From a virus, in the IMG/VR virus record IMGVR_UViG_3300044904_000293, positions 1 to 28,872 of that record: a stretch of DNA of 28,872 nucleotides; one strand, 5' to 3'. The notes beneath the pieces were generated by a model, which saw nothing but the letters and a program-made list of their open reading frames with translations, ran no database searches and was not told the DNA's origin. Positions 25,924 through 28,872 of this stretch are shown here, piece by piece. A program made the position numbers and the translations under genes. Positions within the stretch are counted from its first letter, which is position 1; each line of letters starts with the position of its first letter.

Positions 25924-28872
25924 ATGTCGACCATTGGATCATTGGATGCGCCGATTGAGATTTTCAGCGGGCTGGTGAGCGACATGTCGCCGGCGGATCT
26001 GCCGCATGGGGTGTCGCCGGATTGCCAGGACGTGTATTTCAGCAAAGGTGGCGTGACGACGCGGCCAGGATTGCAGACGCTGTTTGGGCCACTGGCGGGA
26101 AACCCCACCGTCAACTACCTGAAAACGTTTGCGACGTTGAGCGGCGTGATGCGCACGCTGGCACTGGACGGGAATGGGAATCTGTACAAGGAGTCCACGC
26201 CGGGAACGCTGACGTCGTTTGTGAGCGGATTGGCTGCGAACGCGTTTGGGAATTCGACGACGTTGTTTGGCCGGGAATATCTGGCGATCAGCGATGGGAT
26301 GACGGGTAATGACCTGCCACGACAGTACGACGACGTGAATTTCGATCGCGTGAGCCAGTGCGGGCCAGGGGCGGCGCCAACGGTGGTGGATGAAAACGTG
26401 ATCGTGAGCATCGTGGCAAGTCCGAATGGAGCGACGCAGCCGGCGGCAGTGGCAATTGTGGCGAGCCCGAACGGGGCTTCCCAGAACGGCTACCTGGTCA
26501 CGATAACGACAAGCGCGTCGCACGGGCTGTCCGTGGGACAGAACGTGACGGTGGCGGGCGTGGGCGTGACGGGATACAACGGCACATTCGCGGTGGTGAG
26601 TGTGCCGAGTTCGACGCAGTTCACGTATATCGCGGGTGCGGCAGGGCTTGCGAATTCGGGCGGGGGAACGTCGGCTTCGGCGACAGCGACGATTCAGACG
26701 AGCGCGGCACATGGTTTGTCCGCGGGACAACTGGTGACGATTGCCGGAGTGGGCGTTGGCGGATACAACGGAACATTTGCGATTGCCAGCGTGCCGGACT
26801 CGACGCACTTCACGTTTACCGCAGCATCGGGCGGGCTTGCGGCCTCCGGTGGAGGCACAGCGGCGGCGGCGGGGAGTGTTGTCACGGGCGTGCACCAGGT
26901 GAGCGTGATCTTTCAGACGCGGCAGGGCTACCAGACCAAGCCAAGCCTGGCGGGGAGTTGGACGGCCAGCGGCGGGAAGCGCGCGGTGGTGACCAATATT
27001 CCGACGGGGCCCGCGAACGTGGTAGCGCGGATATTGTGTTTCACGGGCGCGGGCGGGGCGAGCTTCTACTACGTGGGAGCGGGGGGCCAGCTGTTCAGCG
27101 GGAACATGGTGATCGCGGATAACACAACGACGTCGGTGGTGGTGGATTTTTCGGACGCGATTCTGCTGGCGGGGACGAACGTGGACAATTTAAGCCGCCT
27201 AGTCGAGCTGGGCGATTGCGCGGGGGTGATTGATTACTCGGGGCGGCTGTTCTGGTGGGGCGAACGCAACAAGATGGAAAACTGGGTGAACCTGGGATTT
27301 GACGGCGGGTTCACTGGGCCGACGTATCCGCATTACCCGCTGGGCTGGACGGCGGATGGAACGTTCGCGCCGGGCGGAACGGACGAAGAAAACTTTGTCG
27401 TGTGGGGCGCGGCGTATTCGATCGTAGGGAATGGCACGACGGCCACGCGAGGGCTGATGACGCAAGGCGCGGCGAAGGACGCGCTGGGAGCGCCGCTGAT
27501 CCAGGCGAATACGAGTTACACGGTGCGGGCGCGGTGTGCGCGGAATTCCTTGCTGACGCAGGGGACACTGCACGTGCACCTTTACAGCGCGAGCGGGGGG
27601 ATCAATACGACGGGGCTGCAACTGACGGCGGCGCAACTGACGACAGGCTATGTCGAATATAGCGCGCAGTTGACGGGGCCGCTGAGCACGATTCCAAATG
27701 ATCTGGTGCTGCGCGTGTATGCGGACGGCACGCCCAACCAGAATGGGCAGTTCTACATCGATTGCATTGAGGTTTTCCCGACGGCGCAGCCGGTGAACGC
27801 TTCGCTGGTGCGGGCCAGCCGCGTGGAGGATCCCGAGAGTTACGACGGGCTGGACGGGATGCTGAGCGTGGCGGAGAACAACGGGGAAGCGATCCGGGCG
27901 GCGTTCAAATTGCGCGAACGGCTTTATTTCGTGAAAGAACATTCGCTGTACGTGACACAGGACGACGGTACGAACGAGCCGGCGCTGTGGTCAATTGCGG
28001 AAGTTTCGCGGCGCGTGGGAACACCATCGGTGCGCGGGGTGGGATTTGGGGAAGATTGGGTGGTGATCGCGCACCGCACGGGGCTGTACCTGTTTGCTGG
28101 CGGCGAACCGGTGAAGATTTCGCAGGAAATCCAGCCGACGTGGAACCAGATTAACTGGCAATACGCGCAGACGATGTGGGTGACGGTGGACACAAAAGAG
28201 CGGCGGATTTACGTAGGCGCGCCGTTCGGAAACGCGACTTCGCCGAATCGCGTGCTGATGCTGGATTATCACGATCTGGATACAGCCAGCGACTTGCAAT
28301 CGCGCGGACCGATCAACATTACGTACACCGGGCGAAAAACCGCTACGGACCTGGCACGCAAGTGGTCGCCGTGGTCCATCGGAGCAAATTGCTGCGCGCT
28401 GATTGAGCGCACGGACGGAACAGCGGTGGCCGCGTTTGGGAGCGGGAATCCCGGCGTGGGCGGCGGCGGAGCGACGGGGAAAATCTACCAGTTGAGCGAC
28501 ACGCAATACTCGGATGATGGCACGGCGATCCCGAGCTACTACACAACGCACTATTTCCCCGAGCGCGCGGTGGAGAATTCGTTGGGGCTGGGCGCGCACA
28601 GGAAGCTCTTCAGTTATTTGAGCATGTATGTGGAAGGAGCTGGCAATTTGGGGCTGACGGCTTATGTGGATTCCTCGGGCGCGGCACATGCGCAGCAGCC
28701 TTTGCCACTAAGTTCGCCCTGCCTGGAAGATTTGGAGTTGGCGATCAATGTGTTGGGGGAACGCGTGGCCTTTCAGGTGAGCACGAACCAGGCGGGGGCG
28801 TGGTTTAAGCTGCAACGATTTACGCCGAGTTTGCGGGTAGACCCGTGGGCGCCGGTGAGAGGGGTGAATTAG
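25924..28872 (+). CDS. Large tail / packaged-DNA stabilisation-type protein
   Basis: This 982-aa protein ends exactly at the window edge. Its start, GLVSDMSPADLPHGVSPDCQ then VYFSKGGVTTRPGLQTLFG, and its many beta segments resemble the large tail-tube/DNA-stabilisation proteins of short-tailed phages (T7 tail tubular B or P22 gp10 type). Two 63-residue repeats follow one another: ITTSASHGLSVGQ... from residue 194 and IQTSAAHGLSAGQ... from 257, Ig-like modules. A jelly-roll-like insert occupies about 479-619 (TRGLMTQGAAKDAL, SYTVRARCARN, FYIDCIEVFPT). It probably forms the lower tail below the adaptor. The insert may bind carbohydrate, by analogy only. Confidence 0.75.
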   Translation: MSTIGSLDAPIEIFSGLVSDMSPADLPHGVSPDCQDVYFSKGGVTTRPGLQTLFGPLAGNPTVNYLKTFATLSGVMRTLALDGNGNLYKESTPGTLTSFVSGLAANAFGNSTTLFGREYLAISDGMTGNDLPRQYDDVNFDRVSQCGPGAAPTVVDENVIVSIVASPNGATQPAAVAIVASPNGASQNGYLVTITTSASHGLSVGQNVTVAGVGVTGYNGTFAVVSVPSSTQFTYIAGAAGLANSGGGTSASATATIQTSAAHGLSAGQLVTIAGVGVGGYNGTFAIASVPDSTHFTFTAASGGLAASGGGTAAAAGSVVTGVHQVSVIFQTRQGYQTKPSLAGSWTASGGKRAVVTNIPTGPANVVARILCFTGAGGASFYYVGAGGQLFSGNMVIADNTTTSVVVDFSDAILLAGTNVDNLSRLVELGDCAGVIDYSGRLFWWGERNKMENWVNLGFDGGFTGPTYPHYPLGWTADGTFAPGGTDEENFVVWGAAYSIVGNGTTATRGLMTQGAAKDALGAPLIQANTSYTVRARCARNSLLTQGTLHVHLYSASGGINTTGLQLTAAQLTTGYVEYSAQLTGPLSTIPNDLVLRVYADGTPNQNGQFYIDCIEVFPTAQPVNASLVRASRVEDPESYDGLDGMLSVAENNGEAIRAAFKLRERLYFVKEHSLYVTQDDGTNEPALWSIAEVSRRVGTPSVRGVGFGEDWVVIAHRTGLYLFAGGEPVKISQEIQPTWNQINWQYAQTMWVTVDTKERRIYVGAPFGNATSPNRVLMLDYHDLDTASDLQSRGPINITYTGRKTATDLARKWSPWSIGANCCALIERTDGTAVAAFGSGNPGVGGGGATGKIYQLSDTQYSDDGTAIPSYYTTHYFPERAVENSLGLGAHRKLFSYLSMYVEGAGNLGLTAYVDSSGAAHAQQPLPLSSPCLEDLELAINVLGERVAFQVSTNQAGAWFKLQRFTPSLRVDPWAPVRGVN

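Overview
The window reads as the packaging and virion-structure part of a tailed (probably short-tailed, podovirus-like) prophage or prophage-derived element in a GC-rich bacterium. I infer an acidobacterial host from the dense, stylised intergenic repeats (GATCAGCGATCAG tracts, CACAGAG tracts, CCCAGGCAC/GTGCCTGGG hairpins, GATCCCTC/GGGATGAC palindromes) and from the style of the accessory genes. That assignment rests on general recollection, not on a search. No integrase, lysogeny repressor, replication gene, tRNA or att site was found.

Layout. 1-923: end of an early/regulatory cluster (two small helix-turn-helix-like proteins). 920-2716: two host-like genes on the minus strand (a membrane protein and a MOSC-domain protein) separated by hairpin repeats. 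2717-3328: repeats, a sigma70-like promoter and, about 50 nt downstream, a strong intrinsic terminator, heading the structural block. 3329-6435: small virion-type proteins and two small Cys-rich proteins. 6665-8960: a possible small terminase, a 54-aa holin-like peptide and the large terminase. 8973-9606: a MazF/PemK-type toxin with its antitoxin on the minus strand. 9695-14351: a small coiled-coil protein, portal and scaffold-like protein. 14430-15056: SleB-like cell-wall hydrolase. 15078-15623: exported protein (minus). 15751-17007: major capsid protein. 17033-17683: HNH endonuclease (minus). 17712-20181: conserved phage protein, holin-like protein, head-tail adaptor, small virion protein. 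20408-23848: tail spike/fibre with an N-terminal signal peptide. 24073-25645: zinc-ribbon protein, then a DUF5678-like protein overlapping a retropepsin-like protease. 25924-28872: large tail/DNA-stabilisation-type protein.

The plus-strand genes form the usual head-to-tail order (terminase, portal, scaffold, capsid, adaptor, tail), interrupted by minus-strand or compositionally different cargo genes (toxin-antitoxin, exported protein, HNH nuclease) and by the plus-strand protease pair.

The most unusual feature is the repeats. At least four families of stem-loop element, whose stems covary between copies, fill almost every gap. The same families also lie in frame inside the portal, scaffold and, more weakly, terminase genes. 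There they add hydrophilic peptides and separate the two halves of a zinc ribbon in the portal. This resembles the protein-invading palindromic elements of Rickettsia, but here in phage virion genes.
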